Part shown: in pieces, positions 44,570-52,704 of the stretch
Layout: each line of letters opens with the position of its first letter
Numbering within the stretch: position 1 is the stretch's first letter
Source of the DNA: Polynucleobacter sp. es-MAR-4
Lineage (GTDB): Bacteria > Pseudomonadota > Gammaproteobacteria > Burkholderiales > Burkholderiaceae
Assembly (NCBI RefSeq): GCF_018882055.1
Contig: NZ_JACVPF010000001.1
Span: 1,116,001 to 1,180,000 of the forward strand
Reading direction: 5' to 3'
DNA: 64,000 nucleotides
The notes under the pieces: model-generated
Told to the model about the DNA's origin: nothing
What the model saw: the letters and a program-made list of their open reading frames with translations, nothing else
The model's database searches: none
Program-made: the position numbers and the translations under genes

Positions 44570-45382
44570 ATTGTCTGCAATCGCTAGAACAGCATCCGCC
44601 TGATTCAGTGAATAGAAGTGCAATCCTGGAGCACCAGCAGTTAAAAGCTGATCGCAAAGGTCGGTAACCACCTCTTCACCAAACGCACGAATCGAAGCAG
44701 TGTCATCACCATAGGACTGCAAACGCAAACGAATCCAACGCGGAATCTCGGCGCCACAAGCATCAGAGAAACGCAGTAGCTGAGTACTGTTAGTGATTGG
44801 CATGATTCCAGCAATCACTGGCTGAGTAACACCCAAGTCATAGGCCTCGTCAACAAAACGGAAGTACGCATCGCTGTTATAGAAATACTGAGTTACTGCT
44901 GAATTGGCTCCAGCCTTCATCTTCTGTACAAAGAAATCCACATCAGTCGCTGGCGACTTAGCCTGAGGATGAGTTTCTGGATAAGCGGCTACATCAATGT
45001 GGAACCAGTCACCAGTTTCAGCACGAATAAACTCAACCAATTCATTGGCGTGATGGAACTCACCGTACTGACCCATGCCAGATGGTAAGTCGCCACGTAA
45101 AGCTACGATACGTTTAACACCTAAAGCTTGGTATTGCTTCAACATTTCGCGCACGCTTTCACGTGAGCTACCAACACAAGATAAGTGGGGAGCAACCGCT
45201 GCACCTGCAGCATGAATGTCGCTCACCACCTTTAATGTGCCAGATTGAGTAGAGCCACCAGCACCAAAGGTCACAGAATAAAAAGCGGGCTTGAGCGTTT
45301 CACTAAAACGCTCGCGCACGAGATGCAGCTTGCTCTCACCTTCAGGTGTTTTTGGAGGGAAGAATTCAATGCTTAATTCCAT
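44552..45382 (-). CDS. metF: 5,10-Methylenetetrahydrofolate reductase
   Basis: An FAD-dependent TIM-barrel enzyme providing 5-methyl-THF for MetH. It is the 276-residue bacterial form with SIEFFPPKTPEGE (4-16), VTFGAGGSTQSGT, VALRGDLPSG and the C-terminal GAPGLHFYSLNQA. It follows ahcY on the same strand by 56 bases; the pair is probably one transcript controlled by the SAH riboswitch upstream of ahcY. Confidence 0.95.
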   Translation of the reverse strand: MELSIEFFPPKTPEGESKLHLVRERFSETLKPAFYSVTFGAGGSTQSGTLKVVSDIHAAGAAVAPHLSCVGSSRESVREMLKQYQALGVKRIVALRGDLPSGMGQYGEFHHANELVEFIRAETGDWFHIDVAAYPETHPQAKSPATDVDFFVQKMKAGANSAVTQYFYNSDAYFRFVDEAYDLGVTQPVIAGIMPITNSTQLLRFSDACGAEIPRWIRLRLQSYGDDTASIRAFGEEVVTDLCDQLLTAGAPGLHFYSLNQADAVLAIADNLSLNK

Positions 45383-45438
45383 GGTCTTGGGCCTGTATCT
45401 CTATTTCTCTATTGAACAATATCCAGCAAGGGTACAAA

Positions 45439-46884
45439 TTAATAACGGTAGTGGTCAGCCTTGTATGGGCCTTCCTTCGTTACGCCAATGTAAGAAGCTT
45501 GCTGATCTGACAATACAGTTAACTGTGCATTCAATGTCTTGAGCTGCAAACGAGCAACCTTCTCATCTAAATGCTTAGGCAAGGTGTAAACACCGACTGG
45601 GTATTTATCTGTGCCAACTGCATTCCACAATTCGATCTGTGCAATCACTTGGTTCGCAAATGAAGAGCTCATGACATAAGATGGGTGTCCTGTACCGCAA
45701 CCCAAGTTAACTAAGCGGCCCTTAGCCAAGATGATGATGCGCTTCTCAGGATTGCCATTAGCTGCCGGGAAAATCACGTGATCTACTTGTGGCTTGATTT
45801 CTTCCCACTTGTATTTTTCGATACCAGCAACATCAATCTCGTTATCGAAGTGGCCAATGTTACAAACAATGGCTTGATTCTTCATCTTCACCATATGGTC
45901 ATGCGTAATCACATGGTAGTTACCTGTTGCAGAAACAAAGATGTCTGCCTTATCTGCGGCGTAATCCATTGTGACAACACGGTAGCCTTCCATGGCCGCT
46001 TGCAATGCGCAGATTGGATCTACTTCAGTAACCCAAACTTGAGCAGACAAAGCACGTAGAGCTTGAGCTGAACCTTTACCCACATCGCCGTAACCGCAAA
46101 CAACTGCAACCTTACCAGCAACCATGACGTCAGTAGCTCGCTTGATCGCATCAACTAAAGATTCACGGCAACCATAGAGGTTATCGAACTTGCTCTTAGT
46201 AACAGAGTCGTTCACATTAATTGCTGGGAACTTTAAGTCACCTTTTGCGAACATCTGATAGAGGCGATGTACACCGGTAGTAGTTTCTTCAGTTACGCCT
46301 TTTACTTTTTCTAGGCGTGTGGAGTACCAAGTTGGATCTTGCGCCAATTTCTTTTTAATGGCTGCGAACAAAATAGTTTCTTCTTCGCTAGTTGGGTGAT
46401 TCAAGCAAGCTTGATCTTTCTCAGCGCGTGCACCGAGGTGCAATAACAAAGTAGCATCGCCGCCGTCATCCAAAATCATGTTGGTGAAACCACCATCAGC
46501 CCACTCAAAAATACGGTGGGTGTAATCCCAATACTGCTCAAGGGTTTCACCCTTAATGGCAAACACTGGCGTGCCGTTAGCAGCAATTGCTGCAGCAGCG
46601 TGATCTTGTGTAGAGAAAATATTGCAAGATGCCCACTGCACTTCAGCGCCGAGAGCCTCTAAAGTCTCAATCAATACTGCAGTTTGAATGGTCATGTGCA
46701 ATGAGCCAGTAATACGTGCGCCACGCAATGGTTGCTGTGATGCGAACTCATCACGAATCGCGATCAGTCCTGGCATTTCAGTTTCAGCAATGGCGATTTC
46801 TTTACGACCAAAGTCAGCCAAAGAAATATCGGCAATAGCGCAACGGGTTGCTACAAAGTTGTTTAAATCGGAAACGGTACTCAT
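45439..46884 (-). CDS. ahcY: S-adenosylhomocysteinase
   Basis: Hydrolyses SAH to adenosine and homocysteine, relieving product inhibition of methyltransferases. The NAD-binding motif [14 protein letters not shown] is preceded by the substrate-binding region with [10 protein letters not shown] and [11 protein letters not shown]. The C-terminus ends [10 protein letters not shown], as in all SAHases. The start at 46884 (GGAG six bases upstream, [10 protein letters not shown]) gives 481 residues. An in-frame ATG at 46944 would begin inside the riboswitch leader. The 5' leader holds the SAH aptamer. Confidence 0.96.
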   Translation of the reverse strand: MSTVSDLNNFVATRCAIADISLADFGRKEIAIAETEMPGLIAIRDEFASQQPLRGARITGSLHMTIQTAVLIETLEALGAEVQWASCNIFSTQDHAAAAIAANGTPVFAIKGETLEQYWDYTHRIFEWADGGFTNMILDDGGDATLLLHLGARAEKDQACLNHPTSEEETILFAAIKKKLAQDPTWYSTRLEKVKGVTEETTTGVHRLYQMFAKGDLKFPAINVNDSVTKSKFDNLYGCRESLVDAIKRATDVMVAGKVAVVCGYGDVGKGSAQALRALSAQVWVTEVDPICALQAAMEGYRVVTMDYAADKADIFVSATGNYHVITHDHMVKMKNQAIVCNIGHFDNEIDVAGIEKYKWEEIKPQVDHVIFPAANGNPEKRIIILAKGRLVNLGCGTGHPSYVMSSSFANQVIAQIELWNAVGTDKYPVGVYTLPKHLDEKVARLQLKTLNAQLTVLSDQQASYIGVTKEGPYKADHYRY

Positions 46885-46952
46885 GAATGCTCCAGCTAAA
46901 TACGATCCAATGCTGGAGTAGAAACTCGCTAGCCATTGAATCATGGGTTAGC

Positions 46953-47056
46953 GAGCGCAGTTGCAATTAGCAAACTCTGGGGTTACCTAGGAGTCCACTC
47001 CCTTCAAGCCTGGGGAAACGCTGGTTCTCAGCATTCCTTGCAACGCTCCTTGAAGG
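46953..47056 (-). promoter_or_regulatory. SAH riboswitch in the ahcY leader
   Basis: On the minus strand P1 forms between CCTTCAAG (47056-47049) and CTTGAAGG (47008-47001), eight perfect pairs. The first strand runs straight into GAGCGTTGCAA, the conserved SAH-aptamer junction, and the second is preceded by CCCCAGG, matching the conserved CAGG-C of the family. The pseudoknot P4 can form between GAGCGT (47048-47043) and GCGCTC (46958-46953). The gene controlled is SAH hydrolase, the known target in betaproteobacteria. SAH binding is expected to turn ahcY on. Confidence 0.88.
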
Positions 47057-47086
47057 TATGACGAAATTGTAATCAATTTCGTCATA
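47057..47086. promoter_or_regulatory. Perfect 13-bp dyad overlapping the ahcY -10 region
   Basis: TATGACGAAATTG (47057-47069) and CAATTTCGTCATA (47074-47086) are exact reverse complements with a TAAT spacer. A good -10 hexamer, TACAAT (47071-47066, minus strand), lies at its centre, placing transcription start near 47059, right before the riboswitch P1. The -35 is poor (AGGCGA). The dyad looks like an operator for a dimeric regulator; a terminator is unlikely, as no T-tract follows on the minus strand. Confidence 0.6.
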
Positions 47087-47135
47087 TTTCGCCTCAATAC
47101 AAAACAAACTGCAAATTTACTACCTAGAAGGCAGA

Positions 47136-48302
47136 TTACAAGCCAGCAGCTGCACGCAATGCAGGCGCCTTATCGCACTGTTCCCAAGTAAATTCTGGCT
47201 CTTCACGACCAAAGTGACCATAGGCAGCAGTCTTGCGATAAATCGGACGCAAGAGATTCAACATCTTGACGATGCCTTTTGGACGCAAGTCAAAGTGCTC
47301 AGATACCAGTTGCGCAATCTTCTCATCAGAGATCTTGCCGGTACCAAAGGTGCTCACCATCACTGAAGTTGGTTTAGCAACACCAATCGCGTAAGAAATC
47401 TGAATCAAGCACTTGCTTGCTAAACCAGCAGCAACTACGTTCTTCGCTACATAACGACCAGCATAGGCAGCAGAACGGTCAACCTTGGAAGGATCCTTAC
47501 CAGAGAACGCACCACCACCGTGAGGAGCCGCACCGCCATAGGTATCCACAATGATCTTGCGACCTGTCAGACCACAATCGCCTTGCGGGCCGCCGATAAC
47601 AAATCGACCTGTTGGGTTTACCAAGAAGTTAATCGCGCCTTTAATCAAGTGCTTCGGCAATACTGGTTTGATAATTTCTTCGATTACAGCTTCACGCAAT
47701 TTCTCGAGAGAAATTTCTTCATCATGTTGCGTAGAGAGAACTACTGTATCGATTGAGTCAGGCTTGCCATCCACATAGCGCAAGGTCACTTGTGACTTCG
47801 CATCAGGACGCAACCAATTCAAACGGCCATCACGACGCAATTGAGACTGACGCTCCACCAAACGGTGTGACAAGTGAATTGGCAAAGGCATGAGTTCTGC
47901 AGTTTCATCACAGGCGTAACCAAACATCAAACCTTGGTCACCAGCACCTTGATCTAAGCCGTCATCATGCGCCTTATCTACGCCCTGAGCGATGTCAGGA
48001 CTTTGCTTGTCATAAGCAACCAACACGGCACAACCTTTGTAATCAATACCGTAGTCAGTGTTGTCGTAACCAATTTCACGCAAAGTATTGCGAGCCACCT
48101 GAATGTAATCCACATTGGCGTTAGTTGTGATCTCACCAGCCAGAACCACCAAGCCGGTATTGCACAATGTTTCCGCCGCAACGCGCGCAGTTGGGTCCTG
48201 AGCCAGGATTGAATCCAAAATGGCATCAGAGATTTGGTCTGCTACTTTATCGGGGTGGCCTTCAGAAACTGATTCTGAGGTGAAGAAGTAATCATTTGCC
48301 AT
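47136..48302 (-). CDS. metK: S-adenosylmethionine synthetase
   Basis: Makes SAM from methionine and ATP. The substrate motifs [18 protein letters not shown] (10-27), the hexapeptide-type GAGDQG and the P-loop-like [16 protein letters not shown] are complete; the length is 388 residues. AAAGGA lies six to nine bases upstream of the ATG. It is preceded by a sigma-70 promoter and a SAM-II-like aptamer and is divergent from the lauroyl acyltransferase gene. Confidence 0.97.
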   Translation of the reverse strand: MANDYFFTSESVSEGHPDKVADQISDAILDSILAQDPTARVAAETLCNTGLVVLAGEITTNANVDYIQVARNTLREIGYDNTDYGIDYKGCAVLVAYDKQSPDIAQGVDKAHDDGLDQGAGDQGLMFGYACDETAELMPLPIHLSHRLVERQSQLRRDGRLNWLRPDAKSQVTLRYVDGKPDSIDTVVLSTQHDEEISLEKLREAVIEEIIKPVLPKHLIKGAINFLVNPTGRFVIGGPQGDCGLTGRKIIVDTYGGAAPHGGGAFSGKDPSKVDRSAAYAGRYVAKNVVAAGLASKCLIQISYAIGVAKPTSVMVSTFGTGKISDEKIAQLVSEHFDLRPKGIVKMLNLLRPIYRKTAAYGHFGREEPEFTWEQCDKAPALRAAAGL

Positions 48303-48370
48303 TGCATATTCCTTTAAAAATTAACACGATCTATGGGACAACTCGACGTGCCAGGAACTTCAACGGCGAC

Positions 48371-48420
48371 GCTTTAGCAGAATTTATGAATCGCCCTGCA
48401 AGTTGCCTTAACTCAGCGAT
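48371..48420 (-). promoter_or_regulatory. SAM-II-like riboswitch in the metK leader
   Basis: The minus strand shows, in order: CGCTGA, then GTTAAG, six bases, TGCA, nine bases closing P1, ATAAAT, three bases, GCTAAA. The SAM-II aptamer as I recall it (env87 metX example) reads CGCUGA, UUUAAC, five bases, UGCA, eight bases, AUAAAU, three bases, GCUAAA. The ligand-site residues are thus almost all kept. P1 pairs ATCGCT (48420-48415) with GGCGAT (48395-48390), and GCA/TGC pairs the loop with the 3' GCTAAA strand. The far end of the pseudoknot (P2a) is not obvious. A SAM-V-type relative is the alternative. Confidence 0.7.
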
Positions 48421-48426
48421 GCATGA

Positions 48427-48456
48427 ATTCTATCCGAAAAACGCCTTATTCATCAA
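48427..48456 (-). promoter_or_regulatory. metK promoter
   Basis: TTGATG (48456-48451), 18-bp spacer, TAGAAT (48432-48427) on the minus strand. The predicted start near 48420 coincides with the first base of the aptamer P1, so the leader is about 118 nt. The rest of the 203-bp metK-lpxL gap shows no gene. Confidence 0.65.
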
Positions 48457-48505
48457 GCGACACAGGAAATTTGGCCCTAGCGCTGGCATTGAATATCATT
48501 AGAGG

Positions 48506-49366
48506 GTGCGCAAACTCCTTCTCAAGCTAACCCTCGCTGCAATTGCAGTTTTGCCCTTATTCCTAGTTCAGGTAATTGGGGCAGCTTTAGGGATATTGGC
48601 CTATATAGGCTCGAAGCAATATCGATCGCTTTTTCGCCCCCAATATGAGGCGGTCGTTAAAAGCCATCACCTACCGCTGCAAATCTGGCGTGCGGCAGCT
48701 GCATCAGGGCAACTCTTCTCAGACAGCCTATGGATCTGGCGTAATCCAGCCAAAGCTCTCAAGCTAGTCGAGGTGAGGGATTGGGGCATCGTCGAGACAG
48801 CTATTAACGAAGGGCATGGCTTAGTCATGCTCACACCACACCTCGGTGGTTTTGAAATTATTCCCCGAGTCTTAGCTCAGCACTTCCCGGCCACAATCCT
48901 TTACCGCCCTTCACGCCAAGACTGGCTAAATGAAGTGGTGGAAGAGGGTCGCGCATATCCGAATATGCATTTCGTGCCAACCAACCTCAATGGCGTGCGC
49001 CAAATGACGCGAGCACTCACTCGCGGCGAAGCTATCGGCATTCTTCCGGATCAAGTACCTAGCGGTGGCGAAGGTGTTTGGGTACCCTTCTTCGGGCGCC
49101 CTGCTTATACAACCCCACTTCCGGCTCGCTTGGCCAATCGCAACAACACACCAGTGGTCATGTTTACCGCCAAACGCAAAGGTCTTGGCAAAGGTTGGCT
49201 AATGCAGGCCAAGAGATTGGCGCCGCTCTCTGAAGACTCCATGCTTGCTGCTGCCGAACTCAACGCTGCAATTGAGAATGCGATTCTAGTAGCGCCCAAT
49301 CAATTCATCTGGGCCTATAACCGCTACAAACACCCCAGCGGAGCAGAATTACCACCAAGCAATTAG
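48506..49366 (+). CDS. LpxL/HtrB-type lysophospholipid/lipid A acyltransferase (first copy)
   Basis: A 286-residue membrane-anchored acyltransferase (one N-terminal membrane segment, about 8-35) with the catalytic motif H112-L-G-G-F-E117, followed by LYRPSR and GILPDQVPSGGEGVWVPFFGRPA. It likely adds secondary acyl chains to lipid A. The start is a GTG right after an in-frame TAG, with no well-spaced ribosome-binding site (GAGG abuts it), so expression may be low. It lies 25 bases before a second homologue. Confidence 0.87.
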   Translation: MRKLLLKLTLAAIAVLPLFLVQVIGAALGILAYIGSKQYRSLFRPQYEAVVKSHHLPLQIWRAAAASGQLFSDSLWIWRNPAKALKLVEVRDWGIVETAINEGHGLVMLTPHLGGFEIIPRVLAQHFPATILYRPSRQDWLNEVVEEGRAYPNMHFVPTNLNGVRQMTRALTRGEAIGILPDQVPSGGEGVWVPFFGRPAYTTPLPARLANRNNTPVVMFTAKRKGLGKGWLMQAKRLAPLSEDSMLAAAELNAAIENAILVAPNQFIWAYNRYKHPSGAELPPSN

Positions 49367-49391
49367 TTAATAAATTTATAATTTATTTAAC

Positions 49392-50291
49392 ATGACCTGG
49401 TTACAAAACGTTTTTAATTTTCTGGCGCTGAACTTACTGCGTCTTTTTGCCTTTCTACCTTACGCCCTCACCATCTATATTGGCTATGGGCTGGGCTGGC
49501 TAGCCGCCCATATTCCTAACGAACGCGCCAAGGTTGTGAAAACGAACTTGCGTTTGTGCTTCCCAAATCTGAGCGAAGGTGAAATTAATTCGCTTGCACT
49601 AGCGCATTGGAAATTATTTGGACGCAGTGTCATTGAGAGAAGCCGAATTTGGCTTGGCAGCGGAAAACAAATTACCGACATCGTCACCATTAACTCTGCG
49701 ATTACGCTGGGTGATCGTAAGCCACGCCTCTTAATCAATCCTCACTTTGTAGGTCTTGAGGGCGGCTTTATGGCACTTTCCGTTTTGGCTAGTCAGCATG
49801 ATTGGCCTCGTGGTGCCGGCCTCTACCAAAACATGAAGAACCCATTCTTTAATCAAAAGATGATTGAATGGAGAAACCGTTTCGGTGGTAAATCGATTGA
49901 GCGTCAAAGTCGCTTACGTGATTTGATTCGTGAAATTCAAACAGGTAACTTTATTTTTATTGCACCTGATATTGATCTCGATCCCCGTGACTCTGTTTTT
50001 GTTCCCTTCTTTGGAATCCAAACTAATACGATCACTTCAGTCTCACGCCTAGCTAGGCTCAGTGGCGCAGAAGTTTGCCTCATGACCACCACATTAAATC
50101 CTGATCGCATGGGTTATACCTGCAATATCAGCGCACCACTACCCAATTTTCCAACCGATGACGTTGAAGCCGATACCGCACGTCTGAATAAATATATCGA
50201 AGACCTTGTTCGCGAAAGGCCTGCAGAGTACTATTGGGTACATAAACGCTTTAAGCATCGGCCAGCTGGCGAGCCTAGTCTTTATAACTAA
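49392..50291 (+). CDS. LpxL/LpxM-type acyltransferase (second copy)
   Basis: A 299-residue homologue of the preceding gene with one N-terminal membrane segment, H118-F-V-G-L-E123, [19 protein letters not shown] and the C-terminal [16 protein letters not shown], the last diagnostic for late lipid A acyltransferases. Two adjacent but clearly diverged copies suggest distinct acyl positions or acyl-ACP preferences. It lies 11 bases before dapF. Confidence 0.88.
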   Translation: MTWLQNVFNFLALNLLRLFAFLPYALTIYIGYGLGWLAAHIPNERAKVVKTNLRLCFPNLSEGEINSLALAHWKLFGRSVIERSRIWLGSGKQITDIVTINSAITLGDRKPRLLINPHFVGLEGGFMALSVLASQHDWPRGAGLYQNMKNPFFNQKMIEWRNRFGGKSIERQSRLRDLIREIQTGNFIFIAPDIDLDPRDSVFVPFFGIQTNTITSVSRLARLSGAEVCLMTTTLNPDRMGYTCNISAPLPNFPTDDVEADTARLNKYIEDLVRERPAEYYWVHKRFKHRPAGEPSLYN

Positions 50292-50302
50292 TTGGAAATC
50301 TT

Positions 50303-51205
50303 TTGAGCACGAATTTAAACAAGTCCGCACGCACATTACGCTTCACCAAAATGCATGGTGCTGGCAATGATTTCATTGTGCTCAATGGTATTGATCAAGA
50401 TCTGAGCAACATCACTCGAGAGCAATGGCAAAAACTAGCCCATCGCCAATTTGGGATTGGTGCAGATCAAATTCTGCTCGTTGAAAAAGCTACACGCTCA
50501 GATGCTGATTTTCGTTATCGCATCTTTAATGCGGATGGCGGCGAAGTTGAACAATGCGGCAACGGTTCACGTTGCTTTGTTCGCTTTGTGCTTGACCAAG
50601 GCCTTTCCAACAAGAATCCCTTACGCGTAGAAGTAGCGCATACCGTGCTTACCTTGAGATCTCATGATGATGGTCAGGTGGAAGTGGATATGGGTGCGCC
50701 CATTTTTGAACATAGCAAAATCCCATTTAATGCGGGCAGCTTAGCAAGCAAGCAAGAGTTTCATGAAATGCTCTATGCGCTGCCTATTGCTACGCCCGCT
50801 ACACACGACAGCTGGATAGGCGTCTTGTCGATGGGCAATCCCCACGCAGTACAAGTAGTAGGTGATGTTGATAGTGCACCCGTACTCGAAGAGGGCCCAT
50901 CAATTGAAAAGGATGCAGCATTTCCGAAAAGAGTAAATGCTGGCTACATGCAAATTATGAACCGCAATGAAATCAAGTTGCGAGTCTATGAGCGTGGCGC
51001 TGGTGAGACTCTCGCCTGCGGCACTGGTGCGTGCGCTGCAGTGGTCTCTGGTATTCGTCGCGGCTTACTCGACTCTCCCGTCAAAGTGCATACCCGCGGT
51101 GGCGATTTACAAATTGCTTGGGGCGGTATGATCAATGAAGTTGCTCAGCCTGTCATCATGACTGGGCCAGCCATCACCGTGTTCGAAGGTGAAACAACAA
51201 TCTAA
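50303..51205 (+). CDS. dapF: Diaminopimelate epimerase
   Basis: Converts LL- to meso-diaminopimelate for peptidoglycan and lysine. The two catalytic cysteines lie in QC85GNGSRC and in the C-terminal ACGTGAC block. A TTG start at 50303 is chosen (GGA about seven bases upstream); it supplies the strand [14 protein letters not shown] that all DapF have, whereas the first ATG would remove it. The length is 300 residues. Confidence 0.95.
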   Translation: MSTNLNKSARTLRFTKMHGAGNDFIVLNGIDQDLSNITREQWQKLAHRQFGIGADQILLVEKATRSDADFRYRIFNADGGEVEQCGNGSRCFVRFVLDQGLSNKNPLRVEVAHTVLTLRSHDDGQVEVDMGAPIFEHSKIPFNAGSLASKQEFHEMLYALPIATPATHDSWIGVLSMGNPHAVQVVGDVDSAPVLEEGPSIEKDAAFPKRVNAGYMQIMNRNEIKLRVYERGAGETLACGTGACAAVVSGIRRGLLDSPVKVHTRGGDLQIAWGGMINEVAQPVIMTGPAITVFEGETTI

Positions 51206-51244
51206 ATAGCAGAACTGCAGAAACTACCGCTACCGCTCTTTAGA

Positions 51245-51913
51245 TTAAATACCGTATTTCTCGCGATAGGCTTTTACTGCTGGTAGATAGTTTGTTAACT
51301 CGGTATTGCTGGAGGTGGTTAAGAAGGCCATCAGGTCTGCCAAGTTTGCAATTGCTATTACCGGCAATCCAAATTCCTGTTCTACCGCTTGAACTGCTGA
51401 CTTATCACCAATCTCTGTAGCAGTCCCTGACTTTTCCATACGATCCAAAGCAATCAATACCGCCGCTGGCTCTGCACCTGCATCACGAATGAGTTTTACG
51501 GACTCGCGTACAGACGTTCCAGCTGAAATCACATCATCAATAATGACTACCTTGCCTTTAACTGGAGCACCCACTAATGTGCCTCCTTCGCCATGATCTT
51601 TGGCTTCTTTGCGGTTGTAGGCATAGGGGACATTGCGGCCAGCATCAGCCAAAGCAATTGCAGTCGCAGCAGCCAGAGTGATGCCTTTATAGGCTGGCCC
51701 ATACAGCATGTCGTATTGCAGACCAGACTCTTGCAAAGCCTTGGCATAGTAGCGACCCAATGCACTTAAGCGAGCCCCATCATTAAATCCACCCGCATTA
51801 AAGAAATAGGGAGAAAGGCGACCCGCTTTAGTTTTAAACTCCCCAAACGACAAAACATTTGCCTCCAGGGCAAATTGAATAAAGTTATCTTGATTAGAAT
51901 TTTTTGAGCTCAT
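51245..51913 (-). CDS. pyrE: Orotate phosphoribosyltransferase
   Basis: Makes OMP from orotate and PRPP in pyrimidine synthesis. The PRPP loop VVIIDDVISAGTSVRES, the flexible loop with YNRKEAKDHGEGG and the N-terminal FKTKAGRLSPYFFNAGGF are all present; the length is 222 residues. The start codon is only eight bases from the divergent xthA start, so its promoter must lie inside xthA. Confidence 0.95.
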   Translation of the reverse strand: MSSKNSNQDNFIQFALEANVLSFGEFKTKAGRLSPYFFNAGGFNDGARLSALGRYYAKALQESGLQYDMLYGPAYKGITLAAATAIALADAGRNVPYAYNRKEAKDHGEGGTLVGAPVKGKVVIIDDVISAGTSVRESVKLIRDAGAEPAAVLIALDRMEKSGTATEIGDKSAVQAVEQEFGLPVIAIANLADLMAFLTTSSNTELTNYLPAVKAYREKYGI

Positions 51914-51921
51914 AGGCCTAT
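51912..51921. promoter_or_regulatory. Palindromic ribosome-binding site shared by pyrE and xthA
   Basis: ATAGGCCTAT is a perfect palindrome filling the 8-bp gap between two divergent start codons. It offers AGG as Shine-Dalgarno to both genes: spacing five bases to the xthA ATG and three to the pyrE ATG. Confidence 0.6.
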
Positions 51922-52704
51922 ATGTTACGCATCATTTCTGCCAACCTCAACGGTATCCGTTCTGCAGTCAAAAAAGGCTTTATGCCTTGGGTTGTAAAGC
52001 AAAGGGCAGACTTTGTCTGCATGCAGGAGCTCAAGGCTCAACAGGATGACTTAGAAGATGCGATTCTGAATCCGGATGGGCTACACGGCTTTTTTCATCA
52101 TGCTGAGAAAAAAGGCTATAGCGGCTGCGGCATCTACACCCCACATAAGCCTGACGAGGTGCTCTATGGCTATGGGAATGAGGAATTTGATGCGGAGGGG
52201 CGCTATGTAGAGGCCCGATTCAAGAAGCTCTCAGTAATCTCGGTATATATGCCCTCAGGCTCTAGCTCGCCAGAAAGACAGGAGGCTAAATATCGTTATC
52301 TAGACTCCTTCTTGCCACACCTAGTTGAACTCAAAAAGTCAGGGCGCGAGATTGTGCTGTGCGGGGATGTGAATATTGCCCATAATGAGATTGACCTCAA
52401 GAACTGGAAAGGCAACCTGAAGAACTCGGGCTTTTTACCGGAAGAACGTGCTTGGCTAACAAACTTGTTTGGCAAAGTCGGCTACGTGGATGTTTATAGA
52501 AAGCTAGAGCCTGAAGCAACTGATGCCTGTTACACCTGGTGGAGCAATCGGGGTCAAGCATATGCAAAGAACGTAGGCTGGCGCATCGACTATCACATCA
52601 CCACCCCGGGAATTGCAGCAAGCGCTAAAAATACTGCCGTCTATAAAGATGAGCGATTTTCAGATCACGCACCCCTCACTGTAGACTACGACTGGTCTAT
52701 TTAG
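51922..52704 (+). CDS. xthA: Exodeoxyribonuclease III
   Basis: AP endonuclease/3'-5' exonuclease for base-excision repair. The endonuclease-exonuclease-phosphatase fold signatures are complete: ISANLNGIRSAVKKGF, MQELKAQ with the metal-binding Glu, GDVNIAHNEIDLKN and FSDHAPLTVDY with the catalytic His. The length is 260 residues. The 3' end overlaps ampG by eight bases. Confidence 0.95.
   Translation: MLRIISANLNGIRSAVKKGFMPWVVKQRADFVCMQELKAQQDDLEDAILNPDGLHGFFHHAEKKGYSGCGIYTPHKPDEVLYGYGNEEFDAEGRYVEARFKKLSVISVYMPSGSSSPERQEAKYRYLDSFLPHLVELKKSGREIVLCGDVNIAHNEIDLKNWKGNLKNSGFLPEERAWLTNLFGKVGYVDVYRKLEPEATDACYTWWSNRGQAYAKNVGWRIDYHITTPGIAASAKNTAVYKDERFSDHAPLTVDYDWSI

Noticed and set aside
48296..48502. 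Open frame of 68 codons (+) in the metK/lpxL gap
   Set aside because: It covers the metK promoter and riboswitch antisense, has no recognisable motif, and begins inside the metK start region.
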